Assembly: GCA_021442155.1 (NCBI GenBank)
Contig: CM038216.1
Location: 154,923,983-154,987,982, forward strand
Source: Cymbidium sinense
Lineage: Eukaryota; Streptophyta; Magnoliopsida; Asparagales; Orchidaceae
Direction: 5' to 3'
DNA: 64,000 nt
Both the position numbers and the translations under genes were made by a program. Shown piece by piece: positions 12,266-22,011 of the stretch; the first letter of the stretch is position 1; each line of letters opens with the position of its first letter. The notes under the pieces are model-generated. The model saw only the letters and a list, made by a program, of their open reading frames with translations, did not search any database and had not been told where the DNA came from.

Positions 12266-13310
12266 GCAACGAGACCAACTCGCTCATTGTTGAAATAATA
12301 TACCCTAAACACTAAATAAAGTGTTAAAATACAATCAATCAATCAGATGATTTAGTAAATTTGGATATAACTTGCGCAAGCGCTTTAATCAGACATTAGA
12401 AAAGCAAATGACTTAACTTAGCCAAAGATACCATTTCATTAGATTTAAAATAAATCCAGCTGAAATCTTACACAAAATCTCGTAAATTCATTTACCTATA
12501 GGAATTAGTGAATTTTGATTTGACCATACGAAATCAGCTTTACTGGATTACACAAGGTATGAGATTTAACTTAACCGAATATGTGATTTCATTGGATTTC
12601 AGTTAAATCCATCTCAAATCCTACTCCCACTTAAAAAACCACGTTACTACTTTTCTAAATTCTATAGGTCAACTTGCCAACAGGATTTTGCCAAAGCTAA
12701 TCTAACAATGCATAAGCTCTTCCGGTGGGTTACACTAAACAGCTGACTAAATGTGCTTAAAAATACCATTTGATTGGAATTAACTTAAATACAGCTCAAA
12801 TACAACTGAAATCCAAGCCCAATCCTACTAATCAAGACAACCCTAATCAAATACACATGAAAATAGTTGAGATTTAATGTGTGTGTGATAAGATCGGCAT
12901 CAATGTGCACTACGAACAAGGAATGGAGCCGCCAGAAGCTTCGCTATAATCGTCGGAGGCCGCGTTTGGGTTGGAATCCCGGTGGGATTGCAAACAAGGG
13001 CCCCGCTGTTGGGTAGGGGAGTTGTTGACGGATAGGTGGCAGTTGTCGGACGCAAAGGGGACCGTTGTTGGCCTCCCACGGGCTGTCTGACAAAGGAGGA
13101 CGGCGCTCTGGACACAGAAAGGCTACCTCCGGCCTAGGGGTCGATCGATGCGCGGGGAGCTATTGGTCGGGGGAGGTTGCCGTACCGGGAGGGCCGCTGA
13201 CGGGGTGCACTGGATGGACGTAATCACTGGGTGGTGCTCCGAGGTAACGACGAGAAAAGTGAAATGAAAATGAGGCCGACGACCCCACTTGTGTAACCTA
13301 GGCTCTGGCA
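12266..13310. other. MULE 5' region with an abrupt GC-rich block
   Basis: From 12266 to about 12880 the DNA is AT-rich with repeated 'gaaatcca/aaatccagct' words and no gene. From about 12890 to 13320 it turns strongly GC-rich (for example 'cgtcggaggccgcgttt', 'cggacgcaaaggggacc'), then drops back at the inverted repeat. Short open frames on both strands in the GC block show no recognisable domain. The block could be the element's own GC-rich leader or a captured host fragment, as in Pack-MULEs; the sequence alone does not decide. Confidence 0.5.
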
Positions 13311-13445
13311 CTTAAACGAGGATTAGCGCTACGTCGGGCTCGACGTGACAAGCTAGTCGCCCGTTTAACCTATATCCAAATTTTTTTTTAATTCACTTAA
13401 ATTATTAATTACGTTTTAAATCATACTTATTTTGTCCCCAAGAGA
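13310..13445 (-). repeat. MULE terminal inverted repeat, right (copy A)
   Basis: In reverse complement this reads 'aagtatgatttaaaacgtaa', 'aatttaagtgaatt', 'ggttaaacgggcgac', 'cttgtcacgtcgagc'. The order and spacing parallel the left repeat at 6030-6200. Confidence 0.6.
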
Positions 13446-13774
13446 GTAAAAATATAAAGTGCTGAATATATATATAATTACTGTTATTTTCCACTGCCGC
13501 TTTTTTTTTTTATGTAGCAAGGGAAGTATTTCTGAACCATTCTGCTACTGCCAATTCAGCACTTGTATTTTTTTTTCTTTTTTTGCCAAAAATTGGAAAA
13601 TAAAAAAATATATATATATAAAAAAAGGGCATGAAAAGGCCGCCGGCCGAAGAATTTAAGAAGGATCTTTGCTACATTAATAATTGAAATGGAAGTTTTT
13701 CTACAGGGTTGAATTCTAATGCGCATATTTTAATCATAATTTAACAAAATCAGGAAATATCTGTAATTTTAGCT

Positions 13775-13782
13775 TATAAATA
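13775..13782 (+). promoter_or_regulatory. TATA box of the terpene synthase gene
   Basis: TATAAATA followed by GC lies 46 bases before the ATG at 13828. This places the expected transcription start near 13805-13810 and gives a short leader of about 20 bases. Confidence 0.65.
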
Positions 13783-13827
13783 GCATGACCATGCAAGAGA
13801 TGATGCCACACAACCGAGCAACTAGAA

Positions 13828-13953
13828 ATGGAGAATCTTCATTCCTGTAATCTTCCTTCTCATACTGAGGAAGTTCGCCAGTCAGCAAATTTTCACCCAA
13901 GCGTTTGGGCTGATTTCTTCATCTCAAAGCCACCACTCCCTAACATAAATATG
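13828..13953 (+). CDS. TPS exon 1
   Basis: 42 codons starting MENLHSC; contains VRQSANFHPSVWADFF, the N-terminal R(R)x8W region with RQ in place of RR. The ATG is the first after the TATA box. The donor is ATG|GTAAAG. Phase 0. Confidence 0.8.
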
Positions 13954-15325
13954 GTAAAGCTTTCAATTATTAGTATAAAAATAGCCTTAAATTTTTCCAT
14001 CGGCTGATCCTACGTTAATAATTGAAAATATATTAGTATAAAAATATAAGCGATTGATTTCTATTTAGAGTCTTGAATTTTTGTGGCTAAATTATGAGTG
14101 GGCACTTTTATGCATATAGATAACTTTTTAATCTATCTATGTGGGATAATTGATATGATAGATTTCATGTCATGAGAGATTGTTAAAGCACATAAGGTTT
14201 TTAGTTAATTCTACATCAAATAATTGAAAATATTGTATTAATTCTCCACATTACCATATTGTTAATTATATTATCATATTCATAAATCAGTTATTTCAAA
14301 ACTTGTGAAGCTATAGAAAGGATGCAATTTAAAAAAAAAAGATTTTCTTACGGCTTGTTTGGGTCCAATTTTATTGTATTTTTATTTTAATTTTTTATGA
14401 TGTTTTCAATAATATATTTATTTGATGAATTTTTATGTATTTTTAAATTTTAAAATATATTTTAGATATTTTGAGTATTGCTAAAAATAATTATTCACTC
14501 CAAACATATTTTATTTTAAATTTAAATTTTATATAAATCATAATTTATTTTTTTGAAATATTAAAATTTGAGAAATATGAAACATCGAAAAGCTCTAGCT
14601 TTAGATATATGCATCATGATTTCAAGATATATCATCATGTTTATAACAAATCTCATATATTTGTTTGTAACTATCTTGTACACAACTGCTAATTAATAAA
14701 ATATTTTTAACAAAAGAAAATTATGGATAAGATAAAATCTTAGAAATTTACCAAATTTTGTTATCTTTTGTTCCATATTTCTATATGTATTATTCTTATT
14801 GGAATAAAGACATCCATATTCTTCTACAATATTAATATTTGTATGTCTGTGTTCCATTTCCTTCAACAATATTATTCAATGGAAAATAATATAGTAAAGT
14901 TGGTCAATGGGTCGATGGCAATATGTTCTTTTAAATATAAATAAAAACACTTGGTTGAACCTTTCGTGCGAAAACGAACTAATTAACTTTGGATCTAAGA
15001 TGATTTTTTCAAAGTTGCAAAATTTATCATTTTATTTTTTTAGTATATTTAATATGGTTTTCTTGTTATGTAAGTAATTTCATAAATTTGTACGTTTATC
15101 TATTTTTCTTTAACAAAATAAAATAAAATTCTGTTTTAAAATATATGGTTTTCATAAAAGTATTTCTTGCTTATTACCACTTCTAAATTCAATACTAGCT
15201 AATCTCTCAAAATAAACTAAATATATCCAAATATTTTTTGGTTTACTATTTCCTCTTCATTTGGATTTCTATACCTCTTCACTTTTAACTAATGTTGGTC
15301 ATCTTTGTATGTGAAAAACAAAAAG

Positions 15326-15571
15326 TCATTGCTCAAATTAAAGAATGAAGAGCTCAAAGTTGAAGTAAGGAAAATGCTCATTGATGCCATTGATCCATCG
15401 CATTCACTACAACTTATTGATAGAATTCAATGTCTTGGAGTAACTTATCATTTTGAGAAGGAAATTGAAGAAAAATTACTCGAATTCATCAAATCGGTGT
15501 TAACGATAAAGATCACACAGTTGCACTCTATTTTCGCCTACTAAGACAACAAAGATATATTGTTTCATCTG
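15326..15571 (+). CDS. TPS exon 2 (frameshifted)
   Basis: Acceptor proposed at 'acaaaaag'. Frame 1 reads EELKVEVRKMLIDAID, LIDRIQCLGVTYHFEKEIEE, then loses register at about 15493-15503. The true frame resumes at NDKDHTVALYFRLLRQQRY, followed by donor G|GTAAGT. The net change equals one missing base or two extra. The start of the exon is the least certain boundary of the gene. Confidence 0.7.
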
Positions 15572-15602
15572 GTAAGTTCAAGCCATAGTAACATTAATTA
15601 AA

Positions 15603-15605
<3 letters not shown>

Positions 15606-15691
<86 letters not shown>
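15606..15691. repeat. (AT)n microsatellite in TPS intron 2
   Basis: An almost perfect AT run of about 85 bases inside the short intron between exons 2 and 3, ending about 40 bases before the acceptor. Confidence 0.95.
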
Positions 15692-15694
<3 letters not shown>

Positions 15695-15729
15695 AAGTGT
15701 TTCAAGTCTATTATTTATTATTTTTTCAG

Positions 15730-16102
15730 ATGTATTTAGCAAATTTTTGGATGAAAAAGGAGAATTCATTGATTCCTTGAATAGCAATGTAAAAGCTTTG
15801 TTAAGCTTATATGAAGCGGCTCATCTTCGCATTCCCGGTGAAGAAATATTGGACAAAGCATTAGAGTTTTCAAAAATTCAACTAAAGTCATTATCTTCTG
15901 ACGTGGATCCATATTTATCAAAGATGGTATTAAATAGTTTAGAAATTCCATTGGTGAGAAGAGTAGATAGGTTGAAGGCTAAACATTACATTTCATACTT
16001 TGAAAGAGAAAGCACGTCCAATGATGCCTTGCTTAAATTTGCAAAATTAGATTTTGCTTTGTTGCAAGCTATTCATCAAGATGAAGCACGGAGTTTATCC
16101 AT
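15730..16102 (+). CDS. TPS exon 3
   Basis: Fully open, 373 nt: DVFSKFLDEKGEFIDSL, LLSLYEAAHLRIPGEEILD, LEIPLVRRVDRLKAKHYI, FAKLDFALLQAIHQDEARSL. Acceptor TTTTTTCAG and donor AT|GTAAG. This is the end of the N-terminal domain and the start of the catalytic domain. Confidence 0.88.
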
Positions 16103-16469
16103 GTAAGTTTTCTTACACTTTTAAATATTTAGACTAAAAGAATTTGGTGTTATGTTCATATGTATTTTAATTCTAACTGGCCCATATAACTTTCAATTGA
16201 TATAGTATTTTTTTTACTTACAAATATGAATAGTAGTGCTTCTTTAAATGGTGTTAATATAAAATAAGAAATGTTGCTCATTGAGTTGCTTTAAGTCATA
16301 ACTTTAACTAAAAAGTATAAATTATATTTATCAGATAGTTGCATTTTCAAATACTATATGATTATAACTCAAATATATTTTTGTGTAATACATTATCTAC
16401 TTTGACAAACTTTTAAAATTATTGTTCAAATTTTATCTCATTTGTAACGATGTGTAATCAACATTGCAG

Positions 16470-16675
16470 ATGGTGGAAGGATTTAAGCTTGGCAAAAAAA
16501 TTGCCATTCACGTGATAGGTTATTAGAGCTTTATTTTTGGCCCCTTTCTGTACTTTGAACCCCACTATTCACGTGCAAGATTGATGACAAAGGTGGCAAC
16601 ACTAATATCTATTCTTGATGATATTTATGATGTTTATGGGACAATCAAGAGCTTCGTTACCGATGCAATCGAGAG
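16470..16675 (+). CDS. TPS exon 4 with RDR and DDxxD (two frameshifts)
   Basis: Reads [13 protein letters not shown], then register is lost just before [13 protein letters not shown], lost again at about 16548-16552, and resumes at [15 protein letters not shown] and [13 protein letters not shown]. Each change looks like a two-base loss. Acceptor TTGCAG, donor GAGAG|GTAAA. It is also about three codons shorter than is usual for this exon. DDIYD binds the Mg2+ cluster in this family. Confidence 0.8.
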
Positions 16676-16766
16676 GTAAAATGTGGATTAGCCCCACTTA
16701 ATCTTTTTAAAAATTAATGTCTTATTGATTAAAATTAGCTAAATTTTCATTATGTATCAATTATAG

Positions 16767-16905
16767 TTGGGAACCTGAAAATATCCAAAAGTTGCCTCAA
16801 TATATGCAACACTTGTTCCTTGCCATGTACAATACCTTCAACGAGATTGAGGCTGAACTAGAGCAAGAACAATATTCATTTCGTGTGCAATATGTTAAAG
16901 AGGAG
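16767..16905 (+). CDS. TPS exon 5
   Basis: Open, 139 nt: WEPENIQKLPQYMQHLF, MYNTFNEIEAELEQEQYSF, VQYVKEE. Acceptor TTATAG, donor GAG|GTAAT. Confidence 0.85.
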
Positions 16906-16986
16906 GTAATCATCTTTATACCAATTGATATGTCTAACACCCCAAAAAATTTGTGAGTAATATGTCATGTCATGTTAATTTTTTAG

Positions 16987-17235
16987 ATGAAGCGATTGAG
17001 CAAAGCATACTTTCAAGAAGCCAAATGGGCAAATGATGGATATGTTCCAAAGCTTGATGAATATTTGAGAGTCGGCCTTATTACATCTGCTTATAGTTGT
17101 CTTGCATGTGCAGTATGCATAGGGATGCAAGATGAAATTTCTAAAGATTTCTTTGATTGGATGACCAGTATGCCTCGAATCATTAAATCAATCAATTTTT
17201 TTTCTAGGGTTGTAAATGACATTGCTTCACATGAG
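16987..17235 (+). CDS. TPS exon 6
   Basis: Open, 249 nt: MKRLSKAYFQEAKWANDGY, LDEYLRVGLITSAYSCL, DFFDWMTSMPRIIKSINFF, and the first part of the second metal site (VNDIASHE). Acceptor TTTTTAG, donor GAG|GTAAGT. Confidence 0.88.
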
Positions 17236-17347
17236 GTAAGTTTCAAATCCAAATATGTTTAACAAATATTTACTTATATAATTTAATTCATCATAGAATA
17301 ACCTCCAACTCTAAATATAAGCTAATAACATGATTAATTTCATACAG

Positions 17348-17686
17348 GAAGAACAAAAAAGAAAACATGTTGCTTCAGCTGTGCAGTGTTACGCTATGGA
17401 ACATGGATGCTCCGAGGAGGAAGCTTGCAAGAAACTTAGGGAAATGGTGGAGGAAGAGTGGAAAATATTGAATAGAGAGTTCACGTTTTCTAAAATTAAT
17501 ATACCTATCCATTTACTTCAAGCAATCATCAACTTGGGAAAGGTAATTGAGTTAGTATACAAAGACGTCCAAGACAATTATACATATTCTACTCAAGCCA
17601 TGAAAGATAATATCACTGCTCTTCTTATTGAACCAATTCAAATAAATTTGGAGATTGGAGTTACATGCACTTCAAGTACAATATAA
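17348..17686 (+). CDS. TPS exon 7 (C-terminus)
   Basis: Open to TAA: EEQKRKHVASAVQCYAMEHG, CSEEEACKKLREMVEEEWK, IINLGKVIELVYKDVQDNYT, then a tail ending CTSSTI. It completes the NSE/DTE motif (NDIASHE|EE). Acceptor CATACAG. Confidence 0.88.
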   Translation, partial: EEQKRKHVASAVQCYAMEHGCSEEEACKKLREMVEEEWKILNREFTFSKINIPIHLLQAIINLGKVIELVYKDVQDNYTYSTQAMKDNITALLIEPIQINLEIGVTCTSSTI

Positions 17687-17689
17687 TAT

Positions 17690-18771
17690 ATTCAACAACT
17701 CATGCCTACATGAAACTAGCGAAAGTCTTTCATTATGAGTGCCAAGTACAATAATTGTGTTGTTTTATTAAAGGACTTGTTTAAAATTGGCAAATTAAGT
17801 TTTATTTTTCATTTATTACCTTTAGGGAACAGTGATGTATCAAATAAGGTTAATTGTTGTGACATGCAATAATAATCGTATGTTGTGATTTTCTTATATG
17901 CTATATATCTCGGAGAAAAATGTGATAAATTTGAATGAGAAGAATTTCAAGGTCTCTGAACATTATTCATTTGTGGTCAAGTATAGTGGATTACTTTTCT
18001 TGCATTCCAACTTTCGTTAAATTAGTTATAAAGCAAAAGAAATATTTGTAAAACTTTCATGAATTTAAATTTCTTATCTTCATTGCATTTGAAAAGTTAC
18101 CAAAATAAAGAATTTTATAATTTACATGCTAAGTTCTCGCTGCGACTGCTTGTCGTCATCTAGTCACTGCACCTACGTGCCATCTCCTCTCTACCGCTAC
18201 CCCATCCACTGTTACCCATTGTTGTCAGTCTCTTCCAACCACTGTATCTGAACGCTTGCCACTATTGTCCTTTGCCACCCATTGTATTAAATTGCATTGT
18301 AAATGTATCAACATAAATATATTTCAAACTATTTTATTTACAATCAAAGAAATAACTCATATTTATAAAACGCATGTATCCTTATCACAATTTCTAATAT
18401 TCAAGTATCATAGAAAAATCCATGCAAATTTTTCATTAAATAAATAACACTATTTTTAAAAATACTCAAAATAACCTTCAAATATTTTGAGTATTTTCAA
18501 AAATAACTATCACCACTAAATATATTTTATTTTGAATCAAAATATAAATAAAATAAAATTAAAGCATACAACATTAAACAAAAAACAAAGGTGATCCTAA
18601 ATAGCCCCAAAGCAATGAAGAATGAAATTAAGTTTTCTTCAATTTTAAATTTCTTTCTAACATTTAAAGAAAAAACTTAACAAAATATTGAATACACTAC
18701 ATGTTTTCTTTTAAAAAATAAATTTGTATTGAGATCTTATAATTTGTGTCTCCTTTTTATCATCCTCTAAG
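17690..18771. other. TPS 3' flank, no gene seen
   Basis: AT-rich downstream sequence with several AATAAT-type possible poly(A) signals (17748, 17867). A C-rich, pyrimidine-skewed patch at 18130-18285 ('cgctgcgactgcttgtcgtc') stands out in composition but contains no recognisable domain. Confidence 0.6.
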
Positions 18772-18887
18772 GGGTTGTTTCGATGCTTGAAAAAGAAATG
18801 CAGTGTCAAAGAAATATAGTGTAAAGTGAATGTAATGTATTTGGATTACTTTAGGTTGTTTGGTTAAAAACTCAACAAATACATGAG

Positions 18888-18923
<36 letters not shown>

Positions 18924-19272
18924 GGTACAATAAATGTAATGTAAAGTATTTGGGTGGCTGGTATGATGCCCAAGAGGTGGGTTATACGGTTAAATCGATG
19001 ACAACGGGCGGCGACGATGACCGGCGGTGAGCGGTGGCGATCATCGGCAGAGGCTAGCGGCCAACCCCACTACAGTCGACCATTGGCTGCCGCAGCCGGT
19101 CTTCACATTACTTTGAATCCCAAATACACTAAAATTGACTCTTCCAATGTATTCTAAATACATCACATTACTTTGAAATTTTACTTTTCATCATGCCAAA
19201 CACACTAAAAGTTAAAATCACATGTATTTACTTTATTGTACATTCAAAAGTCATCAAACCAAATAGTCTATA
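18772..19272. mobile_element. Foldback MITE candidate, PIF/Harbinger-like ends
   Basis: The left end 'taaggggttgtttcgatgctt' and the right end 'agtcatcaaaccaaatagtc' are imperfect inverted repeats (GTTGTTTxGATGxTT against ACTATTTGGTTTGATGACTT). Further inside, 'gtgaatgtaatgtatttgga' pairs with 'tccaatgtattctaaataca'. The centre holds a TTA/ATT microsatellite (18886-18921) and a GC-rich patch (18990-19100). The flanking TAA/TAT is only a weak target duplication. No protein. Confidence 0.45.
18886..18921. repeat. (ATT)n microsatellite
   Basis: About 11 ATT units within the MITE candidate. Confidence 0.9.
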
Positions 19273-22011
19273 AATTACTTGAAAATTAATGTTGGAAGCC
19301 TTCTAATAGAAGATTGGGAATTTTCACCATTGAGCATGAAAGGTGGCTAATTTTTTTTTTCTTGAGAAAAATTTTGATGGGGGATATTTTGGTAATTTCT
19401 TTGGAAATAAATGAGAAATCCCATGTTTCCATCAACCTTTATATATTATTACAATCGAGTGTTTCATTCTTCTTCTTCTTCTTTTTTATTTTTTTAGACA
19501 TTTGAGATAATTTAATGATAAATTCATATACACAATATATATAATTTTTTATAATAAGTTTGGCAAGGTTCTTCTTTGCTTTAACTCTAAGACACTTAAT
19601 TCTATAAGTTGTAGTTTTTCACTAACCAATTGATCTATGATACACTACTAAAGTGTGAGTACACTATATAATAAGTGTGAGTGTACTCCCATAATAATTG
19701 TGCATCAATTATTATAATTATGTTGATAGACTATTATGAAGGTGAAATTGAGGTGTCGTAACAAAAAAAACTATAATTTATTTTTAAATATAAGGTGGAA
19801 TTGATTTTTATGGAAGTCCAATCAAAGTTGTTACTACCTTTCTCTCAAATGCCTAGGATTTTTATATGCAGGTATCTCGAACCCACGATCCATTATCGTG
19901 GTTGTCTATGGTAAGTCTATTTTTAACCTCTCCATTTCAAATATTAATCTTTAACTATTGTAAGTTGGCGAATCAAATCAATAAATGAGAAAGCATCCAA
20001 TAAAATATGTGATATTAAGAGAAAATTAAACTTCAATCTTTATTAAAATCGAAATCGACATATTTATAGCTAAACACCTAGAAGGGGACTTTAGTTCATA
20101 AAGAAAGAAAAAAAATCATTGAAATCTTGTGAATATTGTTACAATAAAAGAAAAGAGAAGATGAATGAAGAACTTTGATGGAAATGTTGAGAATCTACTC
20201 TTCGCTACCTTGGTCATTGCCCTTGAGATCTCTCCTCTTGACTTGTCTAAAGACCATAAAGTAGCTTCCACAAATTCTTCTTTTGGATCTTTTAAAAATC
20301 TAAAAATAGATCTAAATAATAGGTGAAGAAGTCCTCTTTCATTCATAAAAAACAATCATTAAATTGGGTTGACTTGAATCATTTCCTAAAGGTGAGAAAT
20401 TTATTTAGAATTTAGGATTTTGTAACAGTCGTCAAGCTAGCTCCTAAGAAGTAGAATCAAGCACCTAGGTATTGTGCTTTCTAGTTGCATGCATTCATGA
20501 ATTATGGGACTAGCATTGGGCTCTTTCTTTTGAACTTACAAGAATCGATTCTAGCAGCAAGGCATTAGGGTAGGCACTTAGGCATCGCTTCTCTATTTTG
20601 TTCTTATAATTCAACATCTAGTTGCCTAGTGATGGCACCTAGACTCCTAAGCTCCAAGCTCCAATTTCACCCTAAATCGGTGGTTATGTTTTCTAAATAA
20701 TGAAGTTCAATGAAACTCTTTGTGTTGTGGCATCACTTAGATAGTTGTTGGAGATTAATCATGCTAAGATGAATACATGCTAGACTCATAATTTAGCAAT
20801 AAAGCCCAAAGCATACAAGTTCATGATGTTTCCATAAAAAAAATAATTCATCAACTGCCCACTTCTAAAAATTGAATGATCTCATCATATTCAAGCTTGT
20901 TCCATAAAAGTAGAGAATTTTTCATATGAGAAGTTTGAAATACCATAAAATGCACTATTCCAATTACCACTAAAAAGGACCTGTTTATGTCTCATGAAGA
21001 ATTTTTCATCCACATATTCCATCACATTATTATAGAATTCTCACACCACCAAAACAAAAGCAAGGTTAGGCTACCCGACAAAATTATGCACCTCCTCATA
21101 ATAAGCATTGCCTAAATATGGCCATTAAGTTTGTCAAAGCCTCTTTTTGAGATATATGACTTAAAAGAGAATGCCTAGCTAATTTTTTATGAAGTAGCAT
21201 TTGAATATAACTTTTTTATGCCATCTAATTGTGAGGCTGTGGCAAAGAAGGATTATATATATATATATGTATATAACTTCTATGAGCTTTTAGAGGAAGA
21301 GATGGGAAGATTTAGAAGTTGGAAGTGGTTTGAAGATTATTTCTTTTCCTTTATTATTTGCATATAAAAAAATGAAAAAAATGAAAATCTAGACTTGGGG
21401 CGCCATGAAATTGCAATCGCAGCACCTAGGTGCGGTCTCCATCTTACAGATTCTAGAAACACAAACTGCCCCGAGCAGTTGTCCACTTAAATTGCATAGC
21501 ACCGTGGCACTATCATGACGGCCTTCAGTTTTAAAAGCAAGAAAACTATCCCTTGCGATAACTGCCTAAGGAGAGTAGGAGAACAGTTATGGAGCAAAAA
21601 ACCACCCAAAGGCTGGAATGGTTAACCAAAACCTCTGCAAAAGAGGGGGAACTTCCAACTACCATTCCTCTTCTCTTCCCCTTTCAACTGCTGAAATTTC
21701 AGAATTCTTAGAATTGATTCTACTCCCTCTATCTCTTCCAGGTACTCTCAAACGCCCTCTACAGAGTATTATTGCCGCTATACAAGGGGTATGTTCTACT
21801 CTCACGAGGCAAAAGCCAAGTGCAACCATTGCAAACTCTAGGTAAAAAGTTCTTCTATGCAATTTCTTTTTCCATATAGAAAATTCAGAAGAATTCCATA
21901 ATAGATCCTAGATCCGGTGAAATGTTCCTCTCCGTCGATCTTAGATATGGAGTAAGAATTCAATTTTGTTAATAAACATTTTAGGCGGAAGAATCTCAAG
22001 AATTGGGTCTT
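19273..22011. other. Unassigned intergenic DNA with no supported gene
   Basis: Holds a possible 5' SINE fragment near 19490-19560, TE-like text with repeated 'gcacctaggt' words (20450-21480, as also seen near 29960-30050), and a moderately GC-rich piece at 21540-21960. A 75-codon open frame at 21618-21845 has no recognisable domain. No LTR pair was found. The right end (21985-22011) repeats 'gaattgggtcttttttc', which also occurs inside copy C, hinting at a rearrangement junction. Confidence 0.4.

Larger units (their letters stand above)
6025..13445 (-). mobile_element. MULE DNA transposon carrying a PMD, with a nested LINE (copy A)
   Basis: Two diverged inverted repeats bound this stretch: about 6030-6200 on the left, and about 13310-13445 on the right in reverse complement. 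They share the order AAGTATGATTTAAAA-like block, TTTAAGT, TAGGT, then GCCCGTTTAA. Between them, on the minus strand, lie fragments of a MULE-type transposase from its N-terminal domain (about 12265) through the catalytic region to a PMD ending near 6810, split by an RTE LINE. A 9-bp target duplication may be CCAAGAAGG/CCAAGAGAG at the outer edges, but it is imperfect. The element is dead, with stops, frameshifts and a nested insertion. Confidence 0.65.
13828..17686 (+). pseudogene. TPS-a type terpene synthase (likely sesquiterpene synthase), seven exons, frameshifted
   Basis: Seven exons at 13828-13953, 15326-15571, 15730-16102, 16470-16675, 16767-16905, 16987-17235 and 17348-17686. Family members convert prenyl diphosphates to terpenes using Mg2+. 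The first residues have no plastid-targeting character, and RxSANFHPSVWADFF at the start is typical of cytosolic TPS-a sesquiterpene synthases. The RDR motif (16511-16519), DDIYD (16617-16631) and NDIASHEEE across exons 6/7 are present. Exons 3, 5 and 6 (373, 139 and 249 nt) have the lengths usual in TPS-a genes. Defects: one frameshift in exon 2 at about 15493-15503, and two in exon 4, just before the RDR codons and at about 16548-16552. All motifs are otherwise conserved, so recent inactivation or consensus error are both possible. Product unknown. Confidence 0.85.

Noticed and set aside
12900..13311. Two Pro/Arg/Thr-rich minus-strand frames as genes
   Set aside because: They come from the GC-rich block inside the MULE, have low-complexity composition and no domain.
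15578..15787. Minus-strand frame with a long Tyr-Ile repeat
   Set aside because: Translation of the (AT)n microsatellite in the TPS intron. The similar plus-strand frame at 54347 has the same cause.
21618..21845. A 75-codon frame in a moderately GC-rich piece
   Set aside because: No domain, no splice or promoter context, and an overlapping frame on the other strand. Left as unassigned.
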